Shown: positions 1 through 9,572, counted from the stretch's first letter. The stretch is 64,000 bases of DNA from Flavobacterium algicola (GCF_022399565.1 NZ_JAJTUT010000001.1:1353336-1417335), one strand, 5' to 3'. Notes: generated from the sequence alone by a model not told the origin. Numbers and translations: made by a program.

Positions 1-295
1 GGTCTTTGTAAAATGTAATCATTTGCCTGACCAATGTTCTAGATTCATTAACAATCGATCCCCAAATTATTCTAGCTTCCCACCAACGGTCATAAGCTTG
101 ATTGGATTTGAAAGCTAATAATAAGGATATAATAGTACCAATTATTCCGGGTACGGCAATGGGTATTTCTACATTGATATTAATAAAATAGTGGTGAAAT
201 ATTTCAAATAATATGGTATACGTCAATACAAGAGCCAATTCTACTTTGATTTTTCCCAGAACGTATCTTAATGGAATTTTCTTTTTTAATAACAT
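1..295 (-). CDS. Bestrophin-like anion channel family protein (N-terminal part)
   Basis: Partial gene on the minus strand, cut by the left window edge; about 98 codons are visible. The translation begins MLLKKKIPLRYVLG, has a hydrophobic stretch around residues 18-60, and then the motif YDRWWEAR followed by IWG, VNESR and RQ. This motif set is characteristic of bacterial bestrophin-like (formerly UPF0187) membrane channels. The ATG at 293-295 is the only sensible start before the motif. It lies 32 nt downstream of the Usp-like gene on the same strand and may be cotranscribed with it. The C-terminal half and pore-lining residues are outside the window, so channel activity is inferred from family membership only. 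Confidence 0.8.
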   Translation of the reverse strand, partial: MLLKKKIPLRYVLGKIKVELALVLTYTILFEIFHHYFININVEIPIAVPGIIGTIISLLLAFKSNQAYDRWWEARIIWGSIVNESRTLVRQMITFYKD

Positions 296-327
296 ATTTT
301 ATAATTTAGATTTGACTGTTTGTTCGT

Positions 328-1047
328 TTATACCGCCTCTTCATAGAGCGATAAAACGGGAAGTCCCAATTTATCATTGAAATCTTCTTTTCTAGCCTTG
401 TTAAATTTTATCTTTTGATTTTTACGAGTTTGAACGAGCATATCAATACTATGCTTGCTTATCGCTTCGTTGAGGTAAGTCGACATATCTTCATAATTGT
501 CTTGAAAATTGGATGTTTGACTAACAATTTCTAACGGGAAATGTTCATTTAAGAACTGCTGAATATTCTCCACAGTCTTAGTAGTGTTGTTTTCTATATA
601 AAGCGCTTTGTTAAAATTGCCTTCACATTCTATATTACCCAAATTAAGAATTGGACATTTGTGATTGGTAGCTAATTGAACTAAATATTGATGAATTTTT
701 TGAGTCTCTTGTCGGTAAGAATGTGGAAATACGACTAACTTTATTTCGTAAAACTCAATAATACCTTTGAAAATCAAAGACGATAGACCCGATTGATTGT
801 GAATTTTTAGGGTACAGTTTGGATGAATGCTTGCGATATAACGACAAGTTTCTAAAACTTCTTCTTGATTTGGAGTCAAACCAATTCTCATTTCTCTTAA
901 ATACTGACTAGCAGAATAGGTGTCAGGTGCCTCAGTAGTCATCATTAAAAGAATGGTGCAATCTTTTGTACTGGCTTGAAATATAGCAGATTTTACAGCC
1001 GATAAAGTGTCAGATTGTAATGTTGTAGGGATTAAAATGTTTTTCAT
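328..1047 (-). CDS. UspA-like universal stress family protein
   Basis: About 239 residues. I place the start at the internal ATG giving MKNILIPTTLQSDTLSAV, because this matches the first beta strand of the universal stress protein fold (a basic residue, then ILIPT/VPTDFS); the upstream ATG at 1071 would add eight unrelated residues. The protein is long enough for two degenerate Usp folds in tandem, as is common in Bacteroidetes, but the ATP-binding GxxG motif is not evident, so nucleotide binding is doubtful. It lies between the two-component operon and the bestrophin-like gene on the same strand. Function beyond stress-associated is not supported by the sequence. Confidence 0.55.
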   Translation of the reverse strand: MKNILIPTTLQSDTLSAVKSAIFQASTKDCTILLMMTTEAPDTYSASQYLREMRIGLTPNQEEVLETCRYIASIHPNCTLKIHNQSGLSSLIFKGIIEFYEIKLVVFPHSYRQETQKIHQYLVQLATNHKCPILNLGNIECEGNFNKALYIENNTTKTVENIQQFLNEHFPLEIVSQTSNFQDNYEDMSTYLNEAISKHSIDMLVQTRKNQKIKFNKARKEDFNDKLGLPVLSLYEEAV

Positions 1048-1123
1048 ATGTATAGCTTTTAGTTTATACATACAAATTAATCAGTCCTACATTAGAACGC
1101 TCTTAATTTAAAATTAGAATATC

Positions 1124-2512
1124 CTAAGATTCAACATTAGAATTTTTAATGTTCGATTTCTTAAAGATAATTGTGACAATAGTACCCTTATCCTGCTCAG
1201 ATTGTACTAGAAGCTCTCCATCGTGCATTCGAATAATTTTCATAGCAAGAGGTAGTCCTAAACCATAGCCGATATACTTTGCTGCAATTTTACCTCTAAA
1301 GAATGGTTCGTAAAGATGTGGAATGTCCTCTGGAGGAATTCCGATTCCAATGTCATTTATGGCAATCTTTATCGCCTCATTACTTGCGGTAAGCACAACA
1401 AAGACTTCATTATTATCCGAATATTTTACTCCATTTGTAATAATATTATTAATAGCCAGTTCCAACAATGGTTTGTTACAGGGTAACAGCAATAAATTAG
1501 AATCTGTTGGTGCAAAATTTAGTTTGATTACTACTCTGTTATTCGGGTGTAATTTATCTATATCAGATTTCACATCCAGTAATAACTCATCAATTCTAGC
1601 AATATCCTGCACTTGTTTTTTGCCATCGTAACCTGTTTGTGTCAATTTAAGTAGACTTTCGGTCAAGTTGCCTAATCGAGAGGCTTGATTGTATATATTG
1701 CCCAAAGAATGTTTGTATTCTTCTGCATCTCTTTCTTTCAAAAGCATAATTTCAGCTTCGGCAATAATGGTTGTAATTGGTGTTTTTAATTCGTGTGATG
1801 CGTTGTTGATAAAGTTGGCTTGTATCTCAAAGGAGGTTTCTAAACGGTCCAGCATATCGTTGAATGTAGCTGTTAAATCAGATAGTTCTGGAGAATTTTT
1901 GACATCGGGTAATCTGTTGTGCAGGTTGGAAGCGCTAATACGTTTTACCTCTTTTGTAATTCTAGATACTGGAAAAAAGACACGCTTGGCCAAGATTCGA
2001 CCAAAAAAGTAAGCCAAAAGTAAAAATCCAATACCAGCAAAAAACATAATGCGAACAATAAATAGGGTTGTGTTTTTCCCCATTCTATCACGAGCTGCAA
2101 TAATAACAATATATTTTTGATTGTTTTCTGTGAAAATCTGCCCTAGATAGTATTTATTATCATCCTCATACCAGTCCTTACCCGATTGCAATATGTGTGT
2201 GAAAAATTCATTGGGAACGTCTAGCTTGATATTGTATTCAAAACTGTTTTCACTGTTCACTTTTAGAACATATTCTTCTTCTTGAATAAGCTCCTCTAAT
2301 CCATTTTTCTTAAGATTACTGTAATACTTAATCTTTTCGGGATCATTCTGAAAATGAATGGATGCCACAATTTTTGCTCTATCTTCTAATCGTTTTAAAA
2401 AATGATATTGATTGTTTTGACGAAACATGATAAAAACAAGCACGCATAATAGCAACGTACTGAAGGTCGAAAGGGAAACATAGGTAAAAGTTATTTTTTT
2501 TCTAATGTTCAT
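1124..2512 (-). CDS. Membrane sensor histidine kinase (HAMP-HisKA-HATPase)
   Basis: About 462 residues. An N-terminal transmembrane segment (roughly residues 8-30), a periplasmic region of about 120 residues, a second transmembrane segment (around 150-170) and a HAMP linker lead to the H-box NNASHELKTP with the phospho-acceptor His near residue 240. The ATPase domain shows an N-box (NNIITNGVKYS), a G1 box (DIGIGIP) and a G2 box (GYGLGLPLA). The start is the ATG giving MNIRKKITF, 1 nt beyond the stop of the response regulator; the longer reading would overlap that gene. It forms a cotranscribed pair with the regulator upstream. The sensed signal is unknown; the compact periplasmic domain has no recognised fold by eye. 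Confidence 0.93.
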   Translation of the reverse strand: MNIRKKITFTYVSLSTFSTLLLCVLVFIMFRQNNQYHFLKRLEDRAKIVASIHFQNDPEKIKYYSNLKKNGLEELIQEEEYVLKVNSENSFEYNIKLDVPNEFFTHILQSGKDWYEDDNKYYLGQIFTENNQKYIVIIAARDRMGKNTTLFIVRIMFFAGIGFLLLAYFFGRILAKRVFFPVSRITKEVKRISASNLHNRLPDVKNSPELSDLTATFNDMLDRLETSFEIQANFINNASHELKTPITTIIAEAEIMLLKERDAEEYKHSLGNIYNQASRLGNLTESLLKLTQTGYDGKKQVQDIARIDELLLDVKSDIDKLHPNNRVVIKLNFAPTDSNLLLLPCNKPLLELAINNIITNGVKYSDNNEVFVVLTASNEAIKIAINDIGIGIPPEDIPHLYEPFFRGKIAAKYIGYGLGLPLAMKIIRMHDGELLVQSEQDKGTIVTIIFKKSNIKNSNVES

Positions 2513-2513
2513 A

Positions 2514-3188
2514 TTATAACTTAATAACGTATCCAAAACCTTTGATGGTATGAATTAGTTTGTGTTCAAAAGGTTTGTCTATTTTTTTTCTCAGGTAATT
2601 GATGTATACATCTACAACATTGGTATTCATATCAAAGTTGATGTCCCACACATTTTCTAGGATTTGCTCTCTAGAAACGATCATATCCTTATTCTTGGCC
2701 AAATAATATAATAATTTAAACTCCTTGGCTGTCAATACAATTGCTGTGCCTTCGCGCTCAACAGTTTTTGCTTTTGGATTGATAACCAAATCGCTAATTA
2801 GCAATGTATTTGGTTTTTCATTTTGCTGATTTGCTCTACGATGTAGCGCTTGTATACGCGCCTCTAATTCACCAAACTTAAATGGTTTTGCCAAATAATC
2901 ATCGGCACCCGCATTAAGGCCTGTCACAATATTTTCTGATGTACCGAGGGCAGTCAATAATAAAATGGGCACAAAATTCTTTGTAGCTCTAATTCTTCTA
3001 CAGATTTCGATTCCGTTAATGTCGGGCAACATAATATCTAGAATCACAACATCAAAGGTGTAGTTTGAAATCATTTCAAGCGCTGTTTTACCATCCAAAG
3101 ATGCACTAACGTCATGATTTGATTCGGCTAGTCCTTTTCGTAAAATAGCTAGTAAATGAGGTTCGTCCTCGACAATGAGCAATTTCAT
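2514..3188 (-). CDS. OmpR/PhoB-type response regulator
   Basis: About 224 residues starting MKLLIVEDEPHL. The receiver domain has the acidic pair after LLIVEDE, the phospho-acceptor Asp in VVILDIMLPD near residue 51, the conserved Thr in LLLTALG and Lys in YLAKPF. A linker then leads to a winged-helix DNA-binding domain ending with the typical VDVYINYLRKKID and IKGFGYVIKL. The ATG at 3186-3188 is chosen over an upstream ATG because the receiver fold begins directly there. The kinase gene follows after 1 nt. It probably controls transcription in response to that kinase; target genes cannot be read from this window. Confidence 0.95.
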   Translation of the reverse strand: MKLLIVEDEPHLLAILRKGLAESNHDVSASLDGKTALEMISNYTFDVVILDIMLPDINGIEICRRIRATKNFVPILLLTALGTSENIVTGLNAGADDYLAKPFKFGELEARIQALHRRANQQNEKPNTLLISDLVINPKAKTVEREGTAIVLTAKEFKLLYYLAKNKDMIVSREQILENVWDINFDMNTNVVDVYINYLRKKIDKPFEHKLIHTIKGFGYVIKL

Positions 3189-3294
3189 AGCGATAATAGT
3201 ATAAAAACAAAAATAGGGATTGTATATAGATCCTAAAATGCAAGTCACAAAAATTATGATTTAATTAGGAGTCGTGGAAAGATTTAAAAAAGCA

Positions 3295-3324
3295 AAAGGC
3301 CTCAATAGTAAAATTGAAGCCTTT
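3295..3324 (-). terminator. Rho-independent terminator after trpS
   Basis: Imperfect hairpin: AAAGGC and TCAAT on one arm pair with ATTGA and GCCTTT on the other across a six-base loop, with one mismatch. It lies about 30 nt past the trpS stop and between trpS and the response regulator, both on the minus strand, so it separates the two transcripts. Confidence 0.7.
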
Positions 3325-3355
3325 ATGATTATAAAATGCGAGTAATAATTATACG

Positions 3356-4330
3356 CTATGCTTTGAACCCCAATTTTGCTCGAACTTTGTTTAAAACTCC
3401 AGTAGCAACCGCTGATGCTTTTTTAGCCCCAATTTCTAATAGGCTATCGACCTCGGCAAGGTTGTTCATATAATATTTGTATTTTTCTCTTTCTGTTGCA
3501 AAGGTTGCCACAATTAATTCAAACAAAGCTTGTTTTGCATGACCGTAACCATAATTCCCACCTTCGTAATTTGCTCTCATTTTTGCTAGCTGCTCTTCGC
3601 TTGCTAATAATGAATAGATAGCAAATGCATTACACGTATCTGGATTCTTAGGGTCTTCTAGTGGAGTGCTATCTGTTTCTATCGACATAACTTGTTTGCG
3701 TAAAGCTTTATCGTCAAGAAAAATATTAATTAAATTATTGGCTGATTTACTCATTTTACCTCCATTTGTACCAGGAATCAGCATTCCGTCTTCCTGAATT
3801 TTACCTTCAGGTAAAACAAAAGTTTCTCCCATTTGATGGTTGAAGCGAGAAGCAACATCACGAGTAATCTCAAGGTGTTGCAATTGGTCTTTTCCTACAG
3901 GTACAATTTCTGCATCATATAATAAAATGTCAGCGGCCATTAGCATTGGGTAGCTAAATAAACCTGCATTGACATCATCCAATCGGTCTGCTTTATCTTT
4001 AAAAGAATGTGCCAAAGTCAATCTCTGAAACGGAAAAAAACAACTTAAATACCAAGAGAGCTCCGCAGTTTGAGGTACATCAGACTGTCTGTAAAATGTA
4101 ACTTTTTCGACATCTAGTCCGCAAGCTAGCCACGCTGCTGCTGTACTGTAAGTATTATTGCTTAATGTTTCGCCATCCTTTATCTGAGTTATCGAATGTA
4201 AATCTGCTATAAATAAAAATGATTCGTTTTCAGATTTGTTCGATAATGCAATTGCCGGAATAATTGCTCCTAGTAAATTGCCTAAATGTGGTGTTCCTGT
4301 ACTTTGAACACCGGTAAGTATTTTTGCCAT
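3356..4330 (-). CDS. trpS: Tryptophanyl-tRNA synthetase
   Basis: 324 residues, normal for bacterial TrpRS. It attaches tryptophan to tRNA-Trp in the cytoplasm. The class I signature is GTPHLGNLLG near the N terminus (HxGN form of HIGH), and the KMSKS loop is visible in GGKMSKSANN around residue 195. TGVQSTGTPHLG at the start is typical of the family and sets the start codon. It is a single gene with its own terminator downstream and is transcribed divergently from the acyltransferase gene at 4466. Confidence 0.97.
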   Translation of the reverse strand: MAKILTGVQSTGTPHLGNLLGAIIPAIALSNKSENESFLFIADLHSITQIKDGETLSNNTYSTAAAWLACGLDVEKVTFYRQSDVPQTAELSWYLSCFFPFQRLTLAHSFKDKADRLDDVNAGLFSYPMLMAADILLYDAEIVPVGKDQLQHLEITRDVASRFNHQMGETFVLPEGKIQEDGMLIPGTNGGKMSKSANNLINIFLDDKALRKQVMSIETDSTPLEDPKNPDTCNAFAIYSLLASEEQLAKMRANYEGGNYGYGHAKQALFELIVATFATEREKYKYYMNNLAEVDSLLEIGAKKASAVATGVLNKVRAKLGFKA

Positions 4331-4465
4331 TATATGAATTTGTATACCGTAGAATTTGAAAATGTTGTTACAAATAAATTGGTAATTATTTTATAAAGAT
4401 TCTAATTGTTCCCAAATTTAATTGTTTTTAGTAAAACTAACCTAGTATTCCTTATTTTTGAGCTT

Positions 4466-5239
4466 ATGAAAGGTATAAAAATTATTTTTTGGACACTTTG
4501 GAGGATATGGTTTTATGTCGTTATGGCCATTCCGATTTTAATTATGTTTCCGTTTTTAATCCTTTCTATAGTTTCCTATAAAGGCTATCCCTACTATTTT
4601 AAGATGTCGCGAATTTGGGCCAAATTTATCCTTTTTGGTATGGGGTTTTATTATATTGTCAAGAAGGAGTACAGGTTGGATCCCAAAAAGAGTTATATGA
4701 TTGTTGCTAATCATACCTCTATGACCGACATTATGCTTATGCTAGCAATAGTGAGAAATCCATTTGTATTTGTTGGTAAAAAAGAATTAGCAAAGATTCC
4801 GTTATTTGGTTTCTTCTACAGACGTACTTGCATCTTGGTAGACCGCAATTGTTCAAAAAGCAAGAATGAAGTTTTCAAACAAGCTCAAATGAGATTGAGT
4901 AGGGGATTGAGCGTGTGTATTTTTCCAGAAGGCGGTGTACCCGAAGATGAATCGCTAGTATTAGATACTTTTAAAGATGGTGCATTTCGTTTGGCAATAG
5001 AACACCAAATTGCAATATTACCCATAACATTCGCCGATAATAAGAAAAGATTCTCTTACTCCTTTTTTAGTGGAAGTCCTGGAGTTATGCGTGCTAAAAT
5101 TCATAAACCCATTGAGACCGAAGGGAAATTACCAATAGATCGCAAAGCATTACGTGAAGCAACTTGGGAAGTCATTCACAATCAATTGCTTGAATTTAAT
5201 ACTAAAAGCGATAACTCACACCCGAATACAACCCTATAA
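4466..5239 (+). CDS. plsC: 1-acyl-sn-glycerol-3-phosphate acyltransferase (PlsC family)
   Basis: About 257 residues. It transfers an acyl chain to the sn-2 position of lysophosphatidic acid in membrane phospholipid synthesis. The catalytic NHTSMTD (HX4D) motif is near residue 81, and the substrate-binding block IFPEGGVPED follows about 75 residues later. One or two hydrophobic segments cover the first 60 residues. I prefer the ATG at 4466 (MKGIKIIFW) to the upstream one because it begins at the membrane segment. The 3' end overlaps by 38 bp the convergent anti-sigma-like gene. A second PlsC paralogue is at 31575; which one is the housekeeping enzyme cannot be told here. Confidence 0.88.
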   Translation: MKGIKIIFWTLWRIWFYVVMAIPILIMFPFLILSIVSYKGYPYYFKMSRIWAKFILFGMGFYYIVKKEYRLDPKKSYMIVANHTSMTDIMLMLAIVRNPFVFVGKKELAKIPLFGFFYRRTCILVDRNCSKSKNEVFKQAQMRLSRGLSVCIFPEGGVPEDESLVLDTFKDGAFRLAIEHQIAILPITFADNKKRFSYSFFSGSPGVMRAKIHKPIETEGKLPIDRKALREATWEVIHNQLLEFNTKSDNSHPNTTL

Positions 5240-6581
5240 ACATAGGTCTAAAATCATTGGAATTTGATGAAAAAGTATTGAATTGGTATTTTATCATAGG
5301 TTCGAAATGAAACTGTAATGACGGAACTAACTGGTACTTAAACCCAACACCAAAGTTAGAACTTAAATGAATTTTACTTAGATTATTAGCTTCTCCCAAT
5401 GTAACATTGGATGATGTAGATTTTAAGGAGACTTTATTGTCACTCAAGAATAAGGTACTAAATCCTCCGATCACGCTTATCCCAATTTTTTTGTCAACAA
5501 TAGTATAAGATACTTCCATGGGCAGTTCGTAATAACCCATTTTTTGACTAATCGAGCCATTTTCTGTTTTCTGAATTTCCTTTTCTGCTGAGGATAATGA
5601 ATTGTAGGTACTCTGACTCTGCACTTCAATCGCGCTATTCGAGTCATAGTTAATACTTGCAATACTATTCGATGCTAATCCTGGTGCATATACAATGTCG
5701 TTGGTATTGTAATCCAAACCCAGTTTGTTTATGCCTGATCGGACCGTTAATTTTGATGTCACTGCATATTGAACTCCTAAGCCATAACTTAAGTTAGTTG
5801 CAGCACTTTTTTCATTATCAGAGAACTGACTGTCAATCGCAGATCCTCCCGAATTGGTTTGCAAGTAAACAGGAGCAATATTGGGAATAATTTGCCATTT
5901 GCCCGAGCTGACTTTTGCTAAGGTGTTTTCTTTTTTTAGTTTTTCTTTTAAAATAGCTTCCAACTCGTTTGTACCTTCAATCTTTTCATTTACAACCTCG
6001 GTAGATTGAGTAGCTGCAATGTCATTTTGCAAACTTTCATTTTTGCTATCGCTTTTTTCACTTATTTCCAGTGGTGAGTTGTTTTTATCGGCAACATCTT
6101 TTTGATTAAAAATATTCGAGGGAGTTATATTATTATGTACGACAGCGTTTATTTTATTGTTCGAATTGAAATTTGTTCCTTTTCCAGAAATTTTAGTATT
6201 CGATTTGACGCTAGATTGTTTTATAATTACTTTGGTTTTAGCAGATGCAACACTAGAATTAGAATGAATTACTTTCTTTTCACTTACGACTACTTTTTCT
6301 TGGGGTGGAGTCGTTGAGTTTTGTTTCGAAACTGATACATTTACAACGGTAGGAGTAGGTAAAATTATTTCTTTACTGTCAAAATTATTGATAATAAAGA
6401 GACCTAAAATTAAGGCAGCAGCAATGCCAGCGTATTGCCACCATAGTGGTAGAACACGTGTTTTTCTCTTATCTTTTTTTAATTCTGCAGCAATGTTACT
6501 CCAAACTTGTTCATTAGGAGTAGCTTCAAAATCTTTAAATTGTTCTTGAAATAATCGGTCTATATCTTTTCTCTCTTTCAT
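5202..6581 (-). CDS. Anti-sigma-like inner-membrane protein with C-terminal barrel-like domain
   Basis: 459 residues. The first 45 residues (MKERKDIDRLFQEQFKDFE, then WSNIAAELKK) look like the short cytoplasmic sigma-binding region found after many Bacteroidetes ECF sigma genes. A transmembrane helix follows at about 49-65 (YAGIAAALILGLFII), then a long Ser/Thr/Asn/Lys-rich linker to about 220. From about 225 on, alternating beta-strand text (LSYGLGVQYAVTSKLTVRSG, MGYYELPMEVSYT) ends in Phe (GLYSGVSYRF), as in small outer-membrane beta-barrels. The start overlaps the sigma stop by 4 bp (ATGA), so translation is coupled. It probably sequesters the sigma factor at 6578. Whether the C-terminal part really inserts in the outer membrane is inference. 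Confidence 0.65.
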   Translation of the reverse strand: MKERKDIDRLFQEQFKDFEATPNEQVWSNIAAELKKDKRKTRVLPLWWQYAGIAAALILGLFIINNFDSKEIILPTPTVVNVSVSKQNSTTPPQEKVVVSEKKVIHSNSSVASAKTKVIIKQSSVKSNTKISGKGTNFNSNNKINAVVHNNITPSNIFNQKDVADKNNSPLEISEKSDSKNESLQNDIAATQSTEVVNEKIEGTNELEAILKEKLKKENTLAKVSSGKWQIIPNIAPVYLQTNSGGSAIDSQFSDNEKSAATNLSYGLGVQYAVTSKLTVRSGINKLGLDYNTNDIVYAPGLASNSIASINYDSNSAIEVQSQSTYNSLSSAEKEIQKTENGSISQKMGYYELPMEVSYTIVDKKIGISVIGGFSTLFLSDNKVSLKSTSSNVTLGEANNLSKIHLSSNFGVGFKYQLVPSLQFHFEPMIKYQFNTFSSNSNDFRPMFIGLYSGVSYRF

Positions 6582-7120
6582 TGTGCCGATGATTCTTGAG
6601 GATTATTAATTTTATTTTCTATTTTTTCTTTGAGTAGGAGACGGGCACGATGCAAATTAGATTTTGTAGTTCCCGTTGTAATATGAAGCATTTCACTAAT
6701 TTCTTGATGTGAATAACCATCGAGAACATACAAACTAAAAACAATCCGGTATTGATGTGGAAGCTCTTCAATGATTTTTAGTAAATATTCGATTGGCAGG
6801 CTTTCGCTTTCGATCTCAATTTCGACCTCTTCAATCGATTCATTCAAAACTTCCATATAGTGAATGCCTTTGTATTTTTGGAGTGCGTTGTTGATGACAA
6901 TACGCTTGCACCATCCTTCAAAAGAACCTCTGCCTGAGTACTGTTCTATTTTTCGAAAAATAATTAAAAAACCATCTTGTAAATTATCTTCTGCGTCGGC
7001 GTAGTTATTAGAATATTTCAAGCAAACCCCAAAGAGCTTTTTTGCAAACAGATTATAAATCTGTTCTTGAGCTTTGGGGTTGTTTTTTTTACATTGTCTT
7101 ATGAGTTCTTCTACTACCAC
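6578..7120 (-). CDS. ECF-type RNA polymerase sigma factor
   Basis: 180 residues, the usual length of ECF sigma factors. Region 2 shows YADAEDNLQDGFLIIFRKIEQY followed by FEGWCKRIVINNAL; region 4 shows LPHQYRIVFSLYVLDGYSHQEI and the helix-turn-helix TGTTKSNLHRARLLL. It is the middle gene of a three-gene minus-strand operon: lipoprotein (gap 15 nt), sigma, then the membrane anti-sigma-like gene overlapping by 4 bp. Pairing with a downstream membrane protein of this shape is the usual arrangement for ECF control by an envelope signal. The regulon is unknown, and an autoregulatory promoter could not be identified. Confidence 0.9.
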   Translation of the reverse strand: MVVEELIRQCKKNNPKAQEQIYNLFAKKLFGVCLKYSNNYADAEDNLQDGFLIIFRKIEQYSGRGSFEGWCKRIVINNALQKYKGIHYMEVLNESIEEVEIEIESESLPIEYLLKIIEELPHQYRIVFSLYVLDGYSHQEISEMLHITTGTTKSNLHRARLLLKEKIENKINNPQESSAQ

Positions 7121-7135
7121 AGAATTTGTTATTAA

Positions 7136-7549
7136 TTATTCTGTTACTTGAATTTCTACATCTTCAAAAATATTTTCGCCAGCAGCATCTTTTCCTTTAT
7201 AAAATTTAAAGATATAAGAGCCCGAAGCTGTTGGTAAAAAAGTAAAGTAGGTTTCTGATATCGCAGGAACATCTGCTGAGCATATTGTGTCATCTTTTAA
7301 AGCTGATTGAACAGCAATAGTGCGAATGTTTGCATCTTTTGTATAGTAAATACCTTGAAATAAATGGCAAGATGTTGGTCTTTGATACGTTAGTCTAATA
7401 GTATCTGTTCTTCCCAATTTGAGCGTTTCGGGAACTTCAAAACTAGCCACCGGAAGTACTTCAAAAGTATAAGAGTCACCAGGATTATTATCAATGCTAC
7501 AACTAGAAATTGCAATTGTTAAAACGAGTAGTAATAAAAATTTTTTCAT
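7136..7549 (-). CDS. Hypothetical lipoprotein
   Basis: 137 residues with a clear type II signal peptide: MKKFLLLLVLTIAISSC with the lipobox ISSC and Cys at about residue 17. The mature part is beta-rich (TYQRPTSCHLF, YFTFLPTASGSYIFKFYKG) and may form an Ig-like or PKD-like sandwich. It is the first gene of the operon with the ECF sigma factor (15 nt gap) and could report envelope state to it, but that is inference. I do not recognise a specific family. Confidence 0.75.
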   Translation of the reverse strand: MKKFLLLLVLTIAISSCSIDNNPGDSYTFEVLPVASFEVPETLKLGRTDTIRLTYQRPTSCHLFQGIYYTKDANIRTIAVQSALKDDTICSADVPAISETYFTFLPTASGSYIFKFYKGKDAAGENIFEDVEIQVTE

Positions 7550-7647
7550 TTTTTCAAATTTTAAGGTTTATAATATACTCTTAAGATGAATGAATTTGAA
7601 AAAGGTTGCGTGAGGCTGCAATAAAATAATAGTTAAAGATAAAAAAA

Positions 7648-7673
7648 AATGCTCGAATTCACATTCGAGCATT
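7648..7673 (-). terminator. recA terminator
   Basis: Perfect 11-bp inverted repeat (AATGCTCGAAT / ATTCGAGCATT) with a four-base loop and an A-run on the left, which is a T-run on the minus strand. It lies 22 nt beyond the recA stop. Confidence 0.85.
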
Positions 7674-7694
7674 TTGTAATTTAGTTATAAAGGC

Positions 7695-8702
7695 CTAGCT
7701 GTCTGCTAATTCTTTAATTCTATCTTTGATTTTTACTTCTAACTCATCTGCCAATTCAGGATTGTCTTTGATTAACGTTTTTACTGCATCACGACCTTGA
7801 CCAAGCTTAGTATCACCGTAGCTAAACCAAGAACCTGCTTTTTTAACGATTTCAAACTCTACAGCTAAATCTAATATTTCCCCCGTTTTTGAAACTCCTT
7901 CACCGTACATGATGTCAAATTCTGCAGTTCTAAAAGGCGGTGCTACTTTATTTTTTACGATTTTAACTTTAGTTCTATTTCCTAGTACATTGTCACCATC
8001 TTTAATTTGAGTAGAACGACGAATATCCAAACGTACCGAAGCATAAAATTTCAAGGCGTTACCTCCTGTAGTAGTTTCTGGATTTCCAAACATTACTCCA
8101 ATCTTCTCTCTTAATTGGTTAATAAAGAAAACAGTACAGTTAGTTTTGCTAATTGTCCCAGTTAATTTTCTCAACGCTTGTGACATCAAACGAGCATGTA
8201 ATCCCATTTTGGAATCACCCATTTCTCCTTCAATTTCACTTTTTGGAGTCAAAGCAGCAACCGAGTCAATAACTACAATATCAATTGCTCCAGAACGGAT
8301 TAAGTTCTCAGCAATTTCAAGTGCTTGCTCTCCATTGTCTGGTTGAGAAATAATTAAGTTCTCGATATCTACTCCTAATTTTTCTGCGTAACCTCTATCA
8401 AAAGCATGCTCAGCATCGATAAACGCAGCAATTCCACCTGCTTTTTGCGCTTCAGCAATTGCGTGTAGTGTCAATGTTGTTTTACCAGAAGACTCTGGTC
8501 CGTAAATTTCTATGATACGACCTCTTGGGTAACCGCCTACTCCTAAGGCTAAATCGATACCCAAAGAACCTGAAGAAATGGATTCAACCTCTACGATTGC
8601 TTTGTCCCCCATTTTCATCACCGTACCTTTACCGTAGGTTTTGTCTAATTTATCAAGCGTTAATTGCAACGCTTTTAATTTGGCTTCTTTCTCTGAACTC
8701 AT
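7695..8702 (-). CDS. recA: Recombinase A
   Basis: 335 residues from the ATG giving [12 protein letters not shown]; an upstream in-frame ATG at 8726 would add MKEKVKET, which is not usual for the family. RecA forms the ATP-dependent filament for homologous pairing and triggers the SOS response. Walker A is GPESSGKTT near residue 68, the Walker B strand is in VVIDSVAAL, and the loop 2 region is [14 protein letters not shown]. The C terminus is short and charged ([16 protein letters not shown]). It has its own terminator and about 870 nt without an identified gene upstream. No LexA-type box is recognisable. Confidence 0.97.
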   Translation of the reverse strand: MSSEKEAKLKALQLTLDKLDKTYGKGTVMKMGDKAIVEVESISSGSLGIDLALGVGGYPRGRIIEIYGPESSGKTTLTLHAIAEAQKAGGIAAFIDAEHAFDRGYAEKLGVDIENLIISQPDNGEQALEIAENLIRSGAIDIVVIDSVAALTPKSEIEGEMGDSKMGLHARLMSQALRKLTGTISKTNCTVFFINQLREKIGVMFGNPETTTGGNALKFYASVRLDIRRSTQIKDGDNVLGNRTKVKIVKNKVAPPFRTAEFDIMYGEGVSKTGEILDLAVEFEIVKKAGSWFSYGDTKLGQGRDAVKTLIKDNPELADELEVKIKDRIKELADS

Positions 8703-8726
8703 CGTCTCTTTTACCTTTTCTTTCAT

Positions 8727-9572
8727 TAATTGCTATTATCTTATTTACTTAAAAAACTCATAACTAGAGTTTTCTGTAGTATTAATTGTTTGATTTTTAT
8801 AAAAAACTATTTCGTAAAAATACTCAATTTTTGATGTAATATTCGCTTTTCATAATATTTTTATTCACTTTTTAAAGATCTATTTTTTAAAAGCTTATCC
8901 CGCTATTTGTTTCAACCTTTGTGACTTTCAAACCTTTATTCGGAGACACGTTTGTAGCTTGCTTTGGTCGCTCTTCCATAGTAATTTCAGTAGTTTACAT
9001 AAGGTAGAAGCTTTTTGCTGCTATCTTGAACAATTGAATTAGGGCATAATCCGTTAAAGGTTTTAAGTTGTTTAAAGATTATTACTTTTAGCTCTTCAAG
9101 TTTCTTTAGAATTTTCAAAACGAATTCTGAAGCTCTACTTAAAACTTAATTTTTGATTGCTAAATTACTTTGTGATCATTCTGAATTTTACAAGAGCGAA
9201 ATTGAGTGAGAATAAGAATTGATACCAATAGCTCAATATGCGATTACTTCTTTAGGATATTTATTAAATACCCTTTCGAAGCTGCTGTCTGTATTCATTT
9301 TTACTTTCAATTACAAGAATTAGGCAATTAAACTTAACGCAACAATTTATAAATCAGTATTTATTCCTTCGTTTCAACATCCAGTTTGAATTCCTATTCC
9401 TAATTTAGTGAACTTATAACTTTTAAAACTTATTTAATTCTGTATTATGATCGTCATCGATACTGCATTTTTTTAGCGTTATCAAGGCATTAATTTTCAG
9501 TATATTGGATAATATCTAATTCCTGTCTTACCTATAAATAATTATATCCAACAGGTTTATTGTAGCTTTATT
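8727..9572. other. Long region without a recognisable gene
   Basis: About 845 bp between recA and the PepSY gene, both on the minus strand. It is AT-rich, and all six frames are broken by stops. The longest piece on the minus strand is a 30-codon reading near 8890-8980 that starts MEERPKQATNV, which I do not recognise. A stretch near 8893 (ATCCCGCTAT) resembles the ends of dispersed Flavobacterium hairpin repeats but is degenerate. It may be a decayed gene; nothing firmer can be supported. Confidence 0.4.

Noticed and set aside
1323..2012. Plus-strand frames of over 100 codons inside the histidine kinase gene
   Set aside because: They are antisense shadows of a clearly recognised gene, with no motif of their own.
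4453..4460. TATTTTTG as promoter of the first plsC
   Set aside because: It would place the transcription start at or after the chosen ATG, giving a leaderless message, and it has no -33 element at proper spacing; I could not support it.
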